Origin: Prodigiosinella confusarubida
Lineage (GTDB): Bacteria > Pseudomonadota > Gammaproteobacteria > Enterobacterales > Enterobacteriaceae
Length of the DNA: 64,000 bases
NCBI RefSeq assembly: GCF_002847015.1
Contig: NZ_CP025085.1
Location: forward strand, 2,046,001-2,110,000
Reading direction: 5' to 3'
Positions 28,389 to 39,517 of this stretch are shown here, one piece after another (positions within the stretch are counted from its first letter, which is position 1; the number at the start of each line of letters is the position of its first letter). The position numbers and the translations under genes were made by a program. Below the pieces are notes generated by a model. It had not been told where the DNA came from. It ran no database searches and worked only from the letters and a program-made list of their open reading frames with translations.

Positions 28389-29672
28389 TTAGCCGAACAG
28401 GGTATAAACGATAGCGGTGATAGCAATCAGCCCCATGATGGTGACGAACACGTTGCTTATTTTGCCGCTGTATTTTTTCATGGCGGGTACTTTCTGAATG
28501 GCATACATCGGCATCAGGAACAGTAAGCAGGCAATAACCGGGCCACCCAGTGTTTCGATCATACCCATAATGCTGGGGTTCATTGTTGCCACCAACCAGG
28601 TTGTGGCCAGCATGAACAGTGTTGTTAACCGGTTCAGTTTTACTGAAGAGATGATTTTGTTTCTGCTGCGCAGTGATTTCACAACCATGCCGTTAAAGCC
28701 TTCACTGGCACCGAGGTAGTGACCGAGAAACGATTTAGAGATGGCAATGGTCGCGATAACCGGCGCCAGATAGCCCATTACCGGGTTGTTAAAATGGTTT
28801 GCCAGGTAGGACAAAATGGAGATGTTCTGTATTTTGGCTTCCATCAGTTCGGCCGGAGACAGTGTCAGTACGCAACTGAACACGAAGAACATGACTGTCA
28901 GTACCATCATGATGTGGCTGTAAGAGAGAATGCGTGAGCATTTCTTTTCAGCGCCTTCGCCGTACTCCTTGCGTTTGGCTACCGCAAAGGAAGAAATAAT
29001 CGGTGAGTGGCTAAAGGAGAACACCATAACCGGAATAGCCAGCCACAGGGTTGCCAGTAAACCATTGCCCGTGGTGTTATTGGTTAAGGAAATATTTTCA
29101 AAAACAGAAGTATTCCAGTGCGGAACTAAATATACCGCCAGCCACATCAGAATAACAACAAATGGATAAACCAGCACGCTCATTGCTTTAACAATCATCG
29201 CTTCGCCAAAACGAACAATGAACATTAATGCCAGAATTAATACCAACGATAAAATAGCTCGCGGCGGTGAAGATAAATGCATCTGGTGCGTAATAAAACT
29301 GTCTACCGTATTGGTAATAGCGACACTATAAACCAGCAGTATCGGGTAGATAGCGAAAAAATAAAGCAGAGTGATTAATTTACCAGCGCCGACGCCGAAA
29401 TGTTCTTCAACGACTTCCGTAATATCTTCACCTCCTTTTTTTCCGGATAAGACAAAACGGCATAAAGCGCGGTGAGAAAAATAGGTCATTGGGAAAGCAA
29501 TAATAGCCATGATAATGAGTGGAATTAAGCCGCCAATACCCGCATTGATGGGCAGAAATAACACACCTGCACCAATGGCCGTACCATAGAGGCCAAGCAT
29601 CCAGACAGTATCGCTCTTGCGCCAGCTGGAAGCCTGCTCAAGCACCTGGCTGCTTTCTTGAATCGTGCTCAT
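28389..29672 (-). CDS. sdaC: Serine transporter SdaC
   Basis: A 427-residue proton-serine symporter of the hydroxy/aromatic amino-acid permease family with about eleven hydrophobic segments. Conserved stretches are WMLGLYGTAIGAGVLFLPINAG, FPMTYFSHRALCRFVLSG, FSFSHSPIISSFAVAKR and SFLGHYLGASEGF. It matches E. coli SdaC in length (429). It supplies serine to SdaB encoded next in the operon. Confidence 0.96.
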   Translation of the reverse strand: MSTIQESSQVLEQASSWRKSDTVWMLGLYGTAIGAGVLFLPINAGIGGLIPLIIMAIIAFPMTYFSHRALCRFVLSGKKGGEDITEVVEEHFGVGAGKLITLLYFFAIYPILLVYSVAITNTVDSFITHQMHLSSPPRAILSLVLILALMFIVRFGEAMIVKAMSVLVYPFVVILMWLAVYLVPHWNTSVFENISLTNNTTGNGLLATLWLAIPVMVFSFSHSPIISSFAVAKRKEYGEGAEKKCSRILSYSHIMMVLTVMFFVFSCVLTLSPAELMEAKIQNISILSYLANHFNNPVMGYLAPVIATIAISKSFLGHYLGASEGFNGMVVKSLRSRNKIISSVKLNRLTTLFMLATTWLVATMNPSIMGMIETLGGPVIACLLFLMPMYAIQKVPAMKKYSGKISNVFVTIMGLIAITAIVYTLFG

Positions 29673-30168
29673 GTTTGTTTCTCCTAGGTGAACACAGACT
29701 ATAAAAAGTACAGTATCGGCCTATCGCCAATACAGGGATAAGTTATGAACAAAAGATAAAAATCATGTTGATTGAGTGAATCTGTTGTGTGGCGGCATTC
29801 TATATCGTGGCGGTCAGTAAATAATATTGTGGTGATCACATAAATGAATTAAAAATAATTATTTTAATTAAACCATATTAAAAATAAAACATCAACAATG
29901 ATACTTTAAAATATTTATTTCTAACGTCTCTTTGTTGATGCGTTAATTAAGTGTTTTAGGTGAGAGGTAACTAACTAAATAAATAATCAATTCGTTTTAA
30001 GTAAGATTATGTTTTTAAGAAATCGCTTATTAAGCGGATAAATAATAGACCCAAATTTCATGATGTCACGTTAAAAAAACAATGTTAATCACATCTGGTG
30101 GTTTAACACACAACCGTAAGCTGCGTTTTCCGATACGGGCTGAACCTTTCGGTGGTACCGAGCGCCAC
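29673..30168. other. AT-rich gap upstream of sdaC
   Basis: About 500 bases without an open frame. It should carry the sdaC promoter at its left side. Sequence from 29820 to 30080 is strongly AT-rich, as is usual for regions bound by H-NS or Lrp. No defined operator is recognised. Confidence 0.5.
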
Positions 30169-30170
30169 AA

Positions 30171-30198
30171 AAGCGGGTACCGTTCGTACCCGCCTTTT
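30171..30198. terminator. Terminator downstream of purK
   Basis: GCGGGTAC-CGTTC-GTACCCGC is an 8-bp stem followed by CTTTTT on the forward strand and TTTTG on the reverse strand. It lies 12 bases past the purK stop and probably ends the purEK transcript. Confidence 0.8.
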
Positions 30199-30210
30199 TA
30201 TGCTATGGGA

Positions 30211-31281
30211 TTACGTTGACAACGATTGCTGAGCCCACTGTAATCCGGGTTGGTACTCTTCTGATAGTAAAGGTGCCAGTAACTGTAAGGTCTGACACAA
30301 TTGGGCACTGTCAGGATGGTTGAGATTCAGGTGACCGACTTTACGCCCCGGACGGACCTCTTTCTCATACCAATGTAAATGTACCAACGGTAAGGCCAGC
30401 CAATCGGTATTCACTGCCGTGCCAATCAGATTGACCATCACGGAAGGTGCGGTGATTACCGGTAACGGAAGTGGCAGATCCAGAATGGCGCGCAGATGTA
30501 GCTCAAACTGACTGATAGAAGCCCCGTTTTGTGTCCAGTGTCCGCTATTGTGCACCCGTGGCGCCAGTTCGTTAATTAACAGCCGTTCTCCGACGATAAA
30601 GCACTCCATTGCCATCACGCCAACATAACCAAGCCGATTCATAATGGCTGAAAGCATCTGTTCCGCTTGTTGTTGCAGATGCGGCTGTGGTGTGGGTAAT
30701 ACGACGCTGGCACGCAGAATACCGTCCTGATGCAGGTTGTGGGTCAGAGGATAGAATACACATTGACCTTGTGTGTTACGGGCACCAATCAGTGACACTT
30801 CACCTGAAAAATGAATACCCTGTTCAACGATGCACTCTCCATAGCAGTCGGCCGGCAGAGCGGTTTCTTCACCGGGGTGCAGGCGCCATTGACCCCGGCC
30901 ATCGTAGCCGCCCACACGGCGTTTGACGATGGCCAGTTCACCGAGATCTGAATAAATGGATGACCATTCATCACTACTGGCAAGTAATTGCCAGGGAGCG
31001 GTGGCGAGTTTCAGTTCGTCCAGCAACTTCTTCTGGGTATAACGGTCGGCCAACAAAGGGAAAATATCCCGATTGACGAAAGCAGTGTGTCGGGCTAATT
31101 CTCTGGTCAGTGCCGTTTCCGGCCAGCGCTCTATTTCCGCGGTAATGACACTGTGTTGAAACGGTACTGATTCTGGTTCGGCATCCAGGCCAACCGGATA
31201 AACGGCAATACCCAACGGCTCTCCAGCCTGACGTAACATGCGGCCCAACTGGCCATTGCCAAGAACGCAAACAGGCTTCAT
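30211..31281 (-). CDS. purK: N5-carboxyaminoimidazole ribonucleotide synthase
   Basis: A 356-residue ATP-grasp enzyme converting AIR, ATP and bicarbonate to N5-CAIR in purine synthesis. The N-terminus [17 protein letters not shown], the ATP-grasp region [34 protein letters not shown] and [17 protein letters not shown] are characteristic. The ATG overlaps the purE stop by four bases. Confidence 0.97.
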   Translation of the reverse strand: MKPVCVLGNGQLGRMLRQAGEPLGIAVYPVGLDAEPESVPFQHSVITAEIERWPETALTRELARHTAFVNRDIFPLLADRYTQKKLLDELKLATAPWQLLASSDEWSSIYSDLGELAIVKRRVGGYDGRGQWRLHPGEETALPADCYGECIVEQGIHFSGEVSLIGARNTQGQCVFYPLTHNLHQDGILRASVVLPTPQPHLQQQAEQMLSAIMNRLGYVGVMAMECFIVGERLLINELAPRVHNSGHWTQNGASISQFELHLRAILDLPLPLPVITAPSVMVNLIGTAVNTDWLALPLVHLHWYEKEVRPGRKVGHLNLNHPDSAQLCQTLQLLAPLLSEEYQPGLQWAQQSLST

Positions 31282-31787
31282 GCATCCTCCCGCGGATCGG
31301 GATGGTTGAGGACGTCATCGGTCTGGCTCTGACGCCAGCCGGCCAGCCGGGACGCCAGAGCACTGTCGTGCAGAGCCAGAATCTGGGCGGCCAGCAGTGC
31401 TGCATTAGCGGCGCCTGCTTTACCGATCGCCAGCGTTCCGACTGGAATACCTCGCGGCATCTGCACGATAGAGTAAAGACTATCCACGCCATTCAACGCA
31501 GCACTTTGTACCGGTACACCGAGTACGGGAAGTAGTGTTTTGGCTGCCAGCATACCCGGTAAATGAGCTGCACCACCCGCGCCAGCGATAATGACATCAA
31601 TGCCGTTTCCCGCGGCCTGTTCTGCAAAACGGAACAGCTTATCGGGTGTACGGTGTGCAGAGACGATTTCAACGTGATAGGGAAGGTGCAGTGTAGTGAG
31701 GATTTCCGCAGCAAACTGCATGGTGGCCCAGTCACTCTTTGAACCCATAACGATGGCGATTTTGGCCGGGGCGGCGTTGGATGACAT
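31278..31787 (-). CDS. purE: N5-CAIR mutase
   Basis: A 169-residue enzyme (same as E. coli) rearranging N5-CAIR to CAIR. Visible are [18 protein letters not shown] with the substrate loop, [25 protein letters not shown] and [18 protein letters not shown]. The ATG at 31787 ([11 protein letters not shown]) is chosen because it matches E. coli PurE; the open frame runs 37 codons further upstream but toward the PurR operator. It is the first gene of purEK. Confidence 0.97.
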   Translation of the reverse strand: MSSNAAPAKIAIVMGSKSDWATMQFAAEILTTLHLPYHVEIVSAHRTPDKLFRFAEQAAGNGIDVIIAGAGGAAHLPGMLAAKTLLPVLGVPVQSAALNGVDSLYSIVQMPRGIPVGTLAIGKAGAANAALLAAQILALHDSALASRLAGWRQSQTDDVLNHPDPREDA

Positions 31788-31910
31788 GCCTGTAATGCTC
31801 CTGTGATTGTGCATGGCGCCTATAGATTGCGCATGGTGATGTGCAGCATCGCCAGCCAGCCATATGGGCTCTGCCAGCGAGGGCGTAGAGCATACCATGA
31901 GCCCATAGCA

Positions 31911-31926
31911 AGGAAAACGGTTGCGT
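31911..31926 (-). promoter_or_regulatory. PurR operator of purEK
   Basis: On the left strand the site reads ACGCAACCGTTTTCCT, fitting every defined position of the PurR consensus ANGCAANCGNTTNCNT. It lies about 125 bases upstream of purE, between purE and lpxH, as in E. coli. Confidence 0.9.
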
Positions 31927-31973
31927 AACGATGAAAAAGGGAGTTTCAGTGAAAACGACGCTAAAACGTCAGC

Positions 31974-32696
31974 TTAGAAAGGAAAAGAAATCAGTTCGAT
32001 ATCCTGTGGGGTAACTTTGATCATTGAACCCTGATGATGCCAGGCACCGAGCACGGCCCGCTGCGCGGTGATGCCTTCCGCCCTGATGACGTGAATCTCC
32101 GGGCGATGAGTATGGCCATGAATCATGCCGTCAACCTGATAGTGCCGCAGGCGCGCTATTACCTGCTGTGGATTGACATCCATAATCTGCATAGACTTGG
32201 TTTGGTTGGCTCGTTGGCTGGCTGCCCGCATATTGGCGGCAATACGCAGACGTATACGCAGTGGTAGCAGCAGAAATAGGCGTTGTATTAATGGGTTGTG
32301 TACCCGGCGGCGAAAGCGTTGATAATCCTGATCGTCGGTACATAATGTATCGCCATGCAACACGAGAAAACGGCGACCATACAGTTCTATCATGTTCTCT
32401 TCCGGCAATAATGTGATACCGCTCTGAGCGGCGAAAGCCTTGCCCAGCAGGAAATCCCGGTTGCCATGAATGAAATAGCAGGGAACGCCTTGTTGGTGTA
32501 ATGACTGCAAAGCCTGTGCAACAACCAGGTGTAGAGGTTGTGGGTCATCATCACCGATCCAGGCGTCAAATAGATCGCCAAGAATATAAAGTGCATCCGC
32601 CTGAGAAGCATCCTCACGTATAAAACGCAGAAAACCGGCAGTAATCGCCGGTTCATGAATACTTAAATGCAGATCACCAATAAATAGTGTTGCCAT
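31974..32696 (-). CDS. lpxH: UDP-2,3-diacylglucosamine diphosphatase
   Basis: A 240-residue peripheral-membrane metallophosphoesterase making lipid X in lipid A synthesis. The metal-site motifs are complete: [44 protein letters not shown] and [11 protein letters not shown]. It follows ppiB by 10 bases and is probably co-transcribed, as in E. coli. Confidence 0.97.
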   Translation of the reverse strand: MATLFIGDLHLSIHEPAITAGFLRFIREDASQADALYILGDLFDAWIGDDDPQPLHLVVAQALQSLHQQGVPCYFIHGNRDFLLGKAFAAQSGITLLPEENMIELYGRRFLVLHGDTLCTDDQDYQRFRRRVHNPLIQRLFLLLPLRIRLRIAANMRAASQRANQTKSMQIMDVNPQQVIARLRHYQVDGMIHGHTHRPEIHVIRAEGITAQRAVLGAWHHQGSMIKVTPQDIELISFPF

Positions 32697-32706
32697 ACTG
32701 CGGGGA

Positions 32707-33201
32707 TTACTCGCTAATAGTCACGTGAGTAATCACAACGTCTTCTTTTGGCACATCCTGATGCATACCGCTGCGACCGGTTGCTACGGTTTTAATCTTT
32801 TCAACGACGTCCATACCGTCGACCACTTCGGCAAATACGCAGTAACCCCAGCCATCGGCCTGCTCTGAACGGAAGTTCAGGAAATCGTTATCCACGACGT
32901 TGATGAAAAACTGTGCGGTGGCGGAGTGCGGATCATTCGTCCGTGCCATCGCCAGTGTACCACTGGTGTTTTTCAAGCCGTTGTTGGCTTCGTTTTTGAT
33001 GGGGTCTTTGGTCTTTTTTTGCTCCATGCCCGATGTAAAACCACCACCTTGAATCATGAACCCATTAATTACACGATGAAAAATGGTGTTGTCATAAAAA
33101 CCGCTACGGCAGTAATTCAGGAAATTTTCTACGGTAATCGGTGCTTTATCAGCGAAGGTGTTGATGACGATATCGCCGTGGTTAGTATGAAACGTGATCA
33201 T
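32707..33201 (-). CDS. ppiB: Cytoplasmic peptidyl-prolyl isomerase B (cyclophilin)
   Basis: A 164-residue cyclophilin. The active-site segments are [38 protein letters not shown] and [14 protein letters not shown]. The ATG at 33201 ([11 protein letters not shown]) matches E. coli PpiB; an upstream in-frame ATG would add 24 residues of no similarity. It is the first gene of ppiB-lpxH. Confidence 0.96.
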   Translation of the reverse strand: MITFHTNHGDIVINTFADKAPITVENFLNYCRSGFYDNTIFHRVINGFMIQGGGFTSGMEQKKTKDPIKNEANNGLKNTSGTLAMARTNDPHSATAQFFINVVDNDFLNFRSEQADGWGYCVFAEVVDGMDVVEKIKTVATGRSGMHQDVPKEDVVITHVTISE

Positions 33202-33541
33202 AGTAATAAATCCTACTTGGTCATAGGTAGATAGATATGGAAAGATGTTCTCATCATGGTGGTGAGCCATCAAGAGCGCTCTTATAACATAACTGAATGG
33301 TGGCGTCAGCAGCAGAGGGAGAGATAACGCCGGGAATAGGGTCAGAGTAATCCATTAATGAATATTGATTCAAATTATTTGCAGTAAAATTGTTAATTAA
33401 CATAATTAAATTGAATAAGATTTTAGTTATACCATATTAAATTTTAACTAAGCACGACTATTTTTTTCATTTTTGAAACCGTAACCTATATGCTATTGAA
33501 ATTGACTCCCGTTAACATTAACTGACTAGGATGAATGAACT
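33202..33541. other. 340-base gap between ppiB and the DoxX gene
   Basis: It holds the divergent promoters of ppiB and the DoxX gene. Positions 33355-33480 are strongly AT-rich. No operator is recognised. Confidence 0.45.
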
Positions 33542-33964
33542 ATGATTGACCGGATTAATAGCCTATTAAACCGACCGGATTGCGGAAAACTGATTCTTCG
33601 TTTGTCATTCAGTATCCTGATGCTGTTTCATGGCACGCATAAATTGTTGGAGGGAATCAGCGGTATTCAGGGCATGTTGACTGCGCATGGTTTGCCAGCC
33701 TTTATCGGTTATGGCGTCTATCTGGGAGAGGTTGTTGCCCCTCTGTTCATGATTTTGGGAATACTGACCCGTTTATCTGCGCTGGGGTTCTGTTTCACGA
33801 TGGTGGTGGCATTATTGCTGGCTGAACCAGAGTCTCTTTTCATGTTGGCAAAAACCGGTGCCTGGGGCGCTGAAAATGTGGCGGTTTATTTCTTCCCCGG
33901 TATTGTTATCGCATTACTTGGCAGCGGTAAATATTCTGTGATGTCGAATCCCCGCTGGCGTTAA
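33542..33964 (+). CDS. DoxX family membrane protein
   Basis: A 140-residue protein with four hydrophobic helices and the DoxX pattern LILRLSFSILMLFHGTHKL, then YGVYLGEVVAPLFMILGILTR and AENVAVYFFPGIVIALLGSGK. DoxX relatives are small oxidoreductase-complex or quinone-associated membrane proteins; the precise function is unknown. It is monocistronic, ending at a strong terminator. Confidence 0.85.
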   Translation: MIDRINSLLNRPDCGKLILRLSFSILMLFHGTHKLLEGISGIQGMLTAHGLPAFIGYGVYLGEVVAPLFMILGILTRLSALGFCFTMVVALLLAEPESLFMLAKTGAWGAENVAVYFFPGIVIALLGSGKYSVMSNPRWR

Positions 33965-33998
33965 TTTTCTGTCTGGAACAGAAGGTATTTATATCAGG

Positions 33999-34024
33999 CC
34001 TGATCGTGTGATCAGGTTTTTTTT
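33999..34024 (+). terminator. Terminator of the DoxX gene
   Basis: CCTGATC-GTGT-GATCAGG followed by eight T, 35 bases past the stop codon. Confidence 0.92.
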
Positions 34025-34241
34025 ATCTCTGTGATGATCAGTTTTGCTGAAGATTAAGTATTTTACGCTCAATAGGAAATAGCGCGCCGGCAAGGTGTCG
34101 GTCTTGCACTTGTACGCTTGCAATAGAGCAGGGTTCAGGTTTCAATACACTGTTGGGTAATACACCCAGAAAGCGTTTATTTTTTTCTCACTGAGAACCA
34201 ACAGTGATTTTCATATCCTGCGAATATCATGGAATACCCCG

Positions 34242-35627
34242 ATGCTAAAGATTTTTAATACCCTGAGTCGCCAAAAAGAGGAATTCAAACCCATCCACGC
34301 TGGTAACGTCGGCATGTATGTGTGCGGGATAACGGTTTATGACCTGTGCCATATCGGTCATGGACGTACCTTTGTCGCGTTTGACGTTGTGGCTCGTTAT
34401 CTGCGGTATCTGGGGTATTCGCTGAAGTATGTCCGAAATATCACGGATATTGATGACAAAATCATCAAGCGCGCCGCAGAAAATGGTGAATCTTATGAGC
34501 AGTTGACCAACCGAATGATCGCCGAAATGCATGCGGATTTTGACGCACTTAATATTCTGCGCCCTGATGAAGAACCCAGAGCCACACGCCATATTGCCGA
34601 AATTATTGCGCTGGTCGAGAAACTGATTGCTCGCCGACACGCTTATGTTGCGTTAAATGGCGATGTCATGTTTTCTGTGGATACCGCACCGGGCTATGGT
34701 GTTTTGTCCCGTCAGGATCTGGAACAGTTGAAAGCGGGAGCGCGGGTCGAAATCGCTGAAGTTAAACGTAATCCGATGGATTTTGTGTTGTGGAAGATGT
34801 CCAAGCCGGGTGAACCTTGCTGGTCTTCCCCGTGGGGAGACGGTCGTCCAGGTTGGCATATTGAGTGTTCCGCCATGAACTGCAAACAGTTGGGCGAGCA
34901 TTTTGATATTCATGGCGGTGGCTCAGACCTGATGTTCCCACATCATGAAAACGAAATTGCCCAGTCCACCTGTGCACATGGTGGTGAGTATGTGAATTAC
35001 TGGATGCATTCCGGCATGGTGATGGTTGATCGGGAAAAGATGTCCAAATCCCTGAATAATTTTTTCACTGTGCGTGATGTGCTGGCGTATTACGATGCGG
35101 AAACCATCCGTTATTTTCTGATGTCCGGTCACTACCGTAGCCAACTGAATTATAGCGAAGAAAATTTAAAGCAGGCCCGCGCCGCGCTGGATCGTTTGTA
35201 CACCGCATTGCGTGGCACGAATGCTGATGCAGAAGCGAAAGGCGGCGATGTCTTTGAAGCCCGCTTTCGTGATGCGATGAATGATGACTTTAATACGCCG
35301 GAAGCGTATTCGGTGTTGTTTGACATGGCACGCGAGGTTAACCGACTGAAAGCGGAAGATCCGCAGGCCGTTGATGCGATGGCGGCTGAGTTGCGTAAAC
35401 TGGCTAAAGTTCTTGGGCTGCTGGAACAGGATCCGGAACTTTTCCTGCAAAATGGCGCTGGGGCTGACACGAATGAAGTCAGTGAAATTGAAGCATTGAT
35501 CAAGCAGCGTAATGATGCACGTCAGGCTAAAAAATGGGCACTGGCTGATGAAGCCCGTGATCGGCTTAACGACATGGGGATTGTGCTGGAAGATGGGGCA
35601 CAGGGAACCATTTGGCGGCGTAAATAG
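34242..35627 (+). CDS. cysS: Cysteinyl-tRNA synthetase
   Basis: A 461-residue class I synthetase (E. coli 461). HIGH-type motif [15 protein letters not shown], zinc ligands in [10 protein letters not shown] and [14 protein letters not shown] with HHENEIAQS, and the KMSKS loop [14 protein letters not shown] are all intact. The C-terminal DALR-type anticodon domain includes [14 protein letters not shown]. It is monocistronic. Confidence 0.98.
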   Translation: MLKIFNTLSRQKEEFKPIHAGNVGMYVCGITVYDLCHIGHGRTFVAFDVVARYLRYLGYSLKYVRNITDIDDKIIKRAAENGESYEQLTNRMIAEMHADFDALNILRPDEEPRATRHIAEIIALVEKLIARRHAYVALNGDVMFSVDTAPGYGVLSRQDLEQLKAGARVEIAEVKRNPMDFVLWKMSKPGEPCWSSPWGDGRPGWHIECSAMNCKQLGEHFDIHGGGSDLMFPHHENEIAQSTCAHGGEYVNYWMHSGMVMVDREKMSKSLNNFFTVRDVLAYYDAETIRYFLMSGHYRSQLNYSEENLKQARAALDRLYTALRGTNADAEAKGGDVFEARFRDAMNDDFNTPEAYSVLFDMAREVNRLKAEDPQAVDAMAAELRKLAKVLGLLEQDPELFLQNGAGADTNEVSEIEALIKQRNDARQAKKWALADEARDRLNDMGIVLEDGAQGTIWRRK

Positions 35628-35733
35628 CTGATGTTGCCGATATTAATGGTTCGTATCGTACTCGTTCATTGTCGCGCAATGAACGTTATCCTTGATATGT
35701 GAATTTATTCAGGATGTTTCGGAAATAACGGTA

Positions 35734-35860
35734 TATACCCCAAATAATTCGAGTTGCGGGAAGGCGGCAAGAGAGTGAATCCCGATGAGCTTACTCAGAT
35801 AAGTGATTTGGGTGAACGAACGCAGCCAACACACCTGAAACTTGAAGTATGACGGGTATA
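35734..35860 (+). repeat. ERIC element (127 bp)
   Basis: An imperfect palindrome whose ends are TATACCC and GGGTATA. The core GTGAATCCCGATGAGCTTAC and AAGTGATTTGGGTGAACG matches the ERIC consensus (the regions used by the classical ERIC1R and ERIC2 primers). A near-identical inverted copy lies at 53968-54094. It sits between cysS and ybcJ and will be transcribed from cysS. Confidence 0.93.
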
Positions 35861-35889
35861 GAACGATAAAAGGGTTGTCATCCAGATCT

Positions 35890-35921
35890 GGAGCCCGGTT
35901 TATTGACCGGGCTCCTTTTTT
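35890..35921 (+). terminator. Terminator between cysS and ybcJ
   Basis: GGAGCCCGG-TTTATTGA-CCGGGCTCC followed by six T on the forward strand; it would end cysS transcription after the ERIC element. It overlaps the ybcJ stop. Confidence 0.88.
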
Positions 35922-36132
35922 ACGCGTTGACTTCTACCGTCGCGTCATTGAAACAGACGGTTTGTCCGGCCACGATTTTGCAGCGTTTACGTGTTTCTGT
36001 GTGTCCATCGACACTGACTTCACCTGCCGCAATGGCCAGTTTTGCAGCAGCGCCGCTTTCACTCCAGCCCAGTAATTTCAGCAAATCGCACAGTTCGACA
36101 TGCGGGTGATTTTCCAGATGAAAAATTTCCAT
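35920..36132 (-). CDS. ybcJ: S4-domain RNA-binding protein YbcJ
   Basis: A 70-residue S4-like protein: HVELCDLLKLLGWSESGAAAK, then AIAAGEVSVDGHTETRKRCK. It has the size of E. coli YbcJ and is next to folD as there. E. coli YbcJ binds RNA in vitro; its role is undefined. A 23-base gap suggests cotranscription with folD. Confidence 0.92.
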   Translation of the reverse strand: MEIFHLENHPHVELCDLLKLLGWSESGAAAKLAIAAGEVSVDGHTETRKRCKIVAGQTVCFNDATVEVNA

Positions 36133-36155
36133 ACTTTCCTGCTTAAGGTTTTAGG

Positions 36156-37022
36156 TTAACGCGTTGTGTTATCGTGAAATTCTTCACAGGCCTGCAAGGT
36201 ATTTTGAATCAAGGTCGCTACCGTCATCGGGCCAACACCTCCTGGTACGGGAGTAATGTAGGAAGCACGTGACTGCGCCTGTTCAAAATCGACGTCACCG
36301 ACGACTTTCCCATTTTCCAGACGATTAATCCCAACATCAACGACGATCGCGCCGGGTTTAATCCAGTCACCGGGAATAAATCCGGGTTTACCCACCGCGA
36401 CGACCAGCAAATCGGCGTGTTCGATATGGTGGCGTAAATCTTTGGTAAACCGATGGGTTACGGTAGTGGTACATCCTGCCAGCAGCAATTCCATACTCAT
36501 GGGGCGGCCAACGATATTGGATGCACCGACGACGACGGCGTTTAGCCCGAAGGTATCAATATTATAACGCTCCAGCATGGTCACGATGCCGCGTGGGGTG
36601 CAAGGGCGCAGTAATGGTGCACGCTGACACAGGCGGCCCACGTTGTATGGATGAAAGCCATCCACATCTTTGTCGGGAGCGATGCGCTCAATCACTTTGG
36701 TATTGTCAATGCCTGCCGGCAGGGGTAACTGAACCAGAATACCGTCAATGGTTTTATCGGCGTTTAATTGGTCAATCAACCCCAGCAGTTCAGGCTCGGT
36801 GGTTGTGGCAGGTAAATCATAAGAGCGGGAAACGAAGCCCACTTCCTCACAAACCTTACGTTTGCTGGCGACATAAATCTGTGAGGCAGGATTCTCTCCC
36901 ACCAGCACGACTGCCAAGCCCGGAGCGCGTTTTCCTTCAGCCAGTCGCTGTTTTACCTGCACAGCGACTTCGTCTTTGACCTGCTGCGCAATCGTTTTAC
37001 CATCAATAATCGTTGCTACCAT
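36156..37022 (-). CDS. folD: Methylenetetrahydrofolate dehydrogenase/cyclohydrolase
   Basis: A 288-residue bifunctional enzyme interconverting 5,10-methylene-THF and 10-formyl-THF with NADP. Conserved are [23 protein letters not shown] (catalytic Tyr and Lys), [43 protein letters not shown] (NADP site) and [16 protein letters not shown]. It is first in a folD-ybcJ pair. Confidence 0.98.
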   Translation of the reverse strand: MVATIIDGKTIAQQVKDEVAVQVKQRLAEGKRAPGLAVVLVGENPASQIYVASKRKVCEEVGFVSRSYDLPATTTEPELLGLIDQLNADKTIDGILVQLPLPAGIDNTKVIERIAPDKDVDGFHPYNVGRLCQRAPLLRPCTPRGIVTMLERYNIDTFGLNAVVVGASNIVGRPMSMELLLAGCTTTVTHRFTKDLRHHIEHADLLVVAVGKPGFIPGDWIKPGAIVVDVGINRLENGKVVGDVDFEQAQSRASYITPVPGGVGPMTVATLIQNTLQACEEFHDNTTR

Positions 37023-37262
37023 CAGAAAGAAAATCCATCATTTTTAAAACGGAGGAGAATGTCGGCTATTTTGTCAGAACCTGCACGTGCTGTCAGGCAT
37101 TGTGTCAACATAATTGCTTTTGATGGTCGCTGCTGAACAATTTTTCCCTACCTGATTTTATTACCTAAGCGTTGCCTTAGTAGGATCGTGGTGAAAATGC
37201 GCGATGCTGCGAGAAAGACGCGATCGATCGCTTTATTGTGATTCTATCGTTCGGACTCAGTC

Positions 37263-37291
37263 ATTCCGCGGGTTTGTCATCGCCGCGGAAT
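37263..37291 (-). terminator. Hairpin after hutG
   Basis: ATTCCGCGG and CCGCGGAAT form a perfect 9-bp stem with an 11-base loop, 12 bases beyond the hutG stop. It lacks a T-run but is suitably placed to end the hutIG transcript. Confidence 0.55.
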
Positions 37292-37302
37292 TACTAACGT
37301 GA

Positions 37303-38103
37303 TCAATGGTAAAGGCGTTCAGCTGTTGTCATGAATGTCGTGATTATTTTTTTCAGCATGGTCTGTAAGGCACTGGCTTTTTCTTCCTGCCAGTCGAACG
37401 GCAACGTCTCACGCATATAATTACATTGGGCCAGCTCCAGTTGTAGCGCATGTTGGTGCTGTGCCGGCAGTCCGTAAGCGCGAGTGATGTAGCCGCCTGT
37501 GAAACGCCCGTTAAGCACCCAACGCCACTGCTCCTGTGTTTCACAAACCGTAATCAACGCTTGCTCAATATTCGCGTCACAACTGGCGCTGTTATTGGTG
37601 CCCAGATTTAAATCCGGCAAGGTGCCGTCGAACAGTCGGGGGATGCATGAAGCGATAGAGTGGGCGTCAAACAGTAGTGCATAGCCATGCCGTTGTTTAA
37701 TTTGGGCCAGCTCCTGCTGAATTTTCTGGTGGTAAGGGTGCCAGATGGTATCGAGATACGCCTTGCGTTGTGCTGGCCGGGGTTCTTTCCCCGGTTGAAA
37801 AGCTGGCGTGCCGTCAAACAGGACGTCTGGATATAAACCGGTGGTTGCGGTGGTATACAGCGGCTGATCATCTGCTGGTCGATTAAGATCGATAACAAAC
37901 CGCGAATAGGTGGCAGCCAGCATGCTGGCACCAAGCGAGTGAGCAAAGGCATACAGTTGTGGAATATGCCAGTCGGTATCTGGCAAGGGACGTGCGGCGT
38001 CACTCAGCCCGTCGGCAACCTCGGGAGTGAGTGCGATCCCGGCGTGAGGAATACTGATCAGCAGCGGGCTATCGCCAGCAGTAAAAGAAAAAGGTTCCAT
38101 CAT
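37303..38103 (-). CDS. hutG: N-formylglutamate deformylase
   Basis: A 266-residue metal-dependent amidohydrolase of the N-formylglutamate amidohydrolase family, releasing formate from N-formyl-L-glutamate, the last step of the five-step histidine pathway. It has [54 protein letters not shown] and [13 protein letters not shown]. This pairs logically with HutF encoded across the divergent promoter. The ATG overlaps the hutI stop by four bases (ATGA). Confidence 0.93.
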   Translation of the reverse strand: MMEPFSFTAGDSPLLISIPHAGIALTPEVADGLSDAARPLPDTDWHIPQLYAFAHSLGASMLAATYSRFVIDLNRPADDQPLYTTATTGLYPDVLFDGTPAFQPGKEPRPAQRKAYLDTIWHPYHQKIQQELAQIKQRHGYALLFDAHSIASCIPRLFDGTLPDLNLGTNNSASCDANIEQALITVCETQEQWRWVLNGRFTGGYITRAYGLPAQHQHALQLELAQCNYMRETLPFDWQEEKASALQTMLKKIITTFMTTAERLYH

Positions 38104-39311
38104 CGTATTACTCCTCTGAAAACTGTCGTACAGGCGAGCTGCCCGCCCAACCAGTACACCAGTTCTGCCGGACGCGACAGTGGCCAGTGCACAAAATCCG
38201 CCACTTTACCGCTTTCAAGAGAGCCGTGGCTGTGTTGCAGTCCCAGCGCCTTTGCTGCATGCAAAGTGACGCCCGCCAGCGCTTCTTCCGGTGTCAGACG
38301 AAACAGAGTGCAGGCCATATTTAGCATCAGCCGCAGAGACAGCGCAGGTGAGGTGCCGGGATTGCAATCGCTGGCAATAGCCATAGGCACACCGTAGCGG
38401 CGAAACAAATCGACTGGCGGTGTTTGCGTTTCCCGTAACAGGTAATAGGCGCCCGGCAGCAGAACGGCGACTGTACCGGCTGCCGCCATCGCGGCGACAT
38501 CGTCTGGTGTGGCATATTCAAGGTGATCGGCAGACAGCGCGGTGAATCGGGCCGCCAGTTGACTGCCATGTAATGATGAAAGCTGTTCTGCATGCAACTT
38601 GACTGGTAGTCCGTGTGCTTTCGCCGCCTCAAAAAGACGCGCCACCTGTGGTGGATTGAACGCCAGATGTTCACAGAACGCATCCACGGCGTCGGCCAGA
38701 TTTTCACGGGCCACGGCGGGCAGTAGTTGATTACAGGCGATATCAATCCAGGTATCGGCCTGTCCCTTCAGTTCGGGGGGGATAGCGTGTGCCGCCAGAC
38801 AGGTAGCGAGAATCTGTGCTGGTATTTCCTTGCCCAACGCCCGGATAACGCGCAGCATTTTCAGCTCGCTGTCGAGATCCAGGCCATAGCCGGATTTTAT
38901 TTCTATCGTGGTCACGCCTTCTGCCAACAAGGGTTGCAAACGAGAGCGAGCCGAGCGTACCAGACTTTCACTATTGGCGGCACGAGTGGCGGTGACGGTA
39001 GCGAGAATGCCGCCGCCCTGGGCCGCGATATCCGCATAGCTGACGCCGTTCAGACGCTGTTCGAACTCACCGCTGCGATCACCACCAAAAACCAGATGAG
39101 TATGACAGTCAATCAAGCCAGGAGTGATGATGCCACCGCCAAAATCGGTAGCGTGTGTGGGAGAAAAGGATGACATATCGCGGCGTTCGCCCAGCCAGAC
39201 GATACGCCCATCCGTTACGGCCAGCGCACCATCTTTGATGATGTGATACTGGCCATCACGCAGAGTAACCAGATCAGCCCCGAACCACAGGCTGTCGCAG
39301 TGCTGCGTCAT
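38100..39311 (-). CDS. hutI: Imidazolonepropionase
   Basis: A 403-residue amidohydrolase converting 4-imidazolone-5-propionate to N-formimidoylglutamate. The metal ligands are in [15 protein letters not shown] (HxH), [11 protein letters not shown] and SADHLEY, with Asp in [12 protein letters not shown]. The start at 39311 is used because GGAG lies six bases before it and the protein then begins [15 protein letters not shown] like other HutI; the open frame extends upstream into the operator. It is the first gene of hutIG, reading away from hutF. Confidence 0.94.
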   Translation of the reverse strand: MTQHCDSLWFGADLVTLRDGQYHIIKDGALAVTDGRIVWLGERRDMSSFSPTHATDFGGGIITPGLIDCHTHLVFGGDRSGEFEQRLNGVSYADIAAQGGGILATVTATRAANSESLVRSARSRLQPLLAEGVTTIEIKSGYGLDLDSELKMLRVIRALGKEIPAQILATCLAAHAIPPELKGQADTWIDIACNQLLPAVARENLADAVDAFCEHLAFNPPQVARLFEAAKAHGLPVKLHAEQLSSLHGSQLAARFTALSADHLEYATPDDVAAMAAAGTVAVLLPGAYYLLRETQTPPVDLFRRYGVPMAIASDCNPGTSPALSLRLMLNMACTLFRLTPEEALAGVTLHAAKALGLQHSHGSLESGKVADFVHWPLSRPAELVYWLGGQLACTTVFRGVIR

Positions 39312-39335
39312 AGCGTGCTCCATTAGTGTTATAGT

Positions 39336-39349
39336 CTTGTATAGACAAG
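39336..39349. promoter_or_regulatory. HutC-type operator upstream of hutI
   Basis: CTTGTATAGACAAG, a 14-bp palindrome with one central mismatch, 25 bases before the hutI start. The same 14-mer occurs at 47039-47052. The core TGTA-N2-TACA type is that described for HutC of Pseudomonas. Confidence 0.75.
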
Positions 39350-39484
39350 TTATACGCCAGCGGTTTGTTTCGGCAAGCCACACAGCAATAGGAATTTCTT
39401 ATTTTCGTTGCAGGTCACACGGTAGAGGTAGTTAAGCCATAAAAAAGCATTATGTTATTTACCGTGGGCTTTGGTGTATGTATA

Positions 39485-39494
39485 TGTATATACA
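39485..39494. promoter_or_regulatory. HutC-type operator upstream of hutF
   Basis: TGTATATACA is a perfect TGTA-N2-TACA palindrome 24 bases before the hutF start. Confidence 0.72.
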
Positions 39495-39517
39495 ATGGCA
39501 CTGACAGGATATGTGAC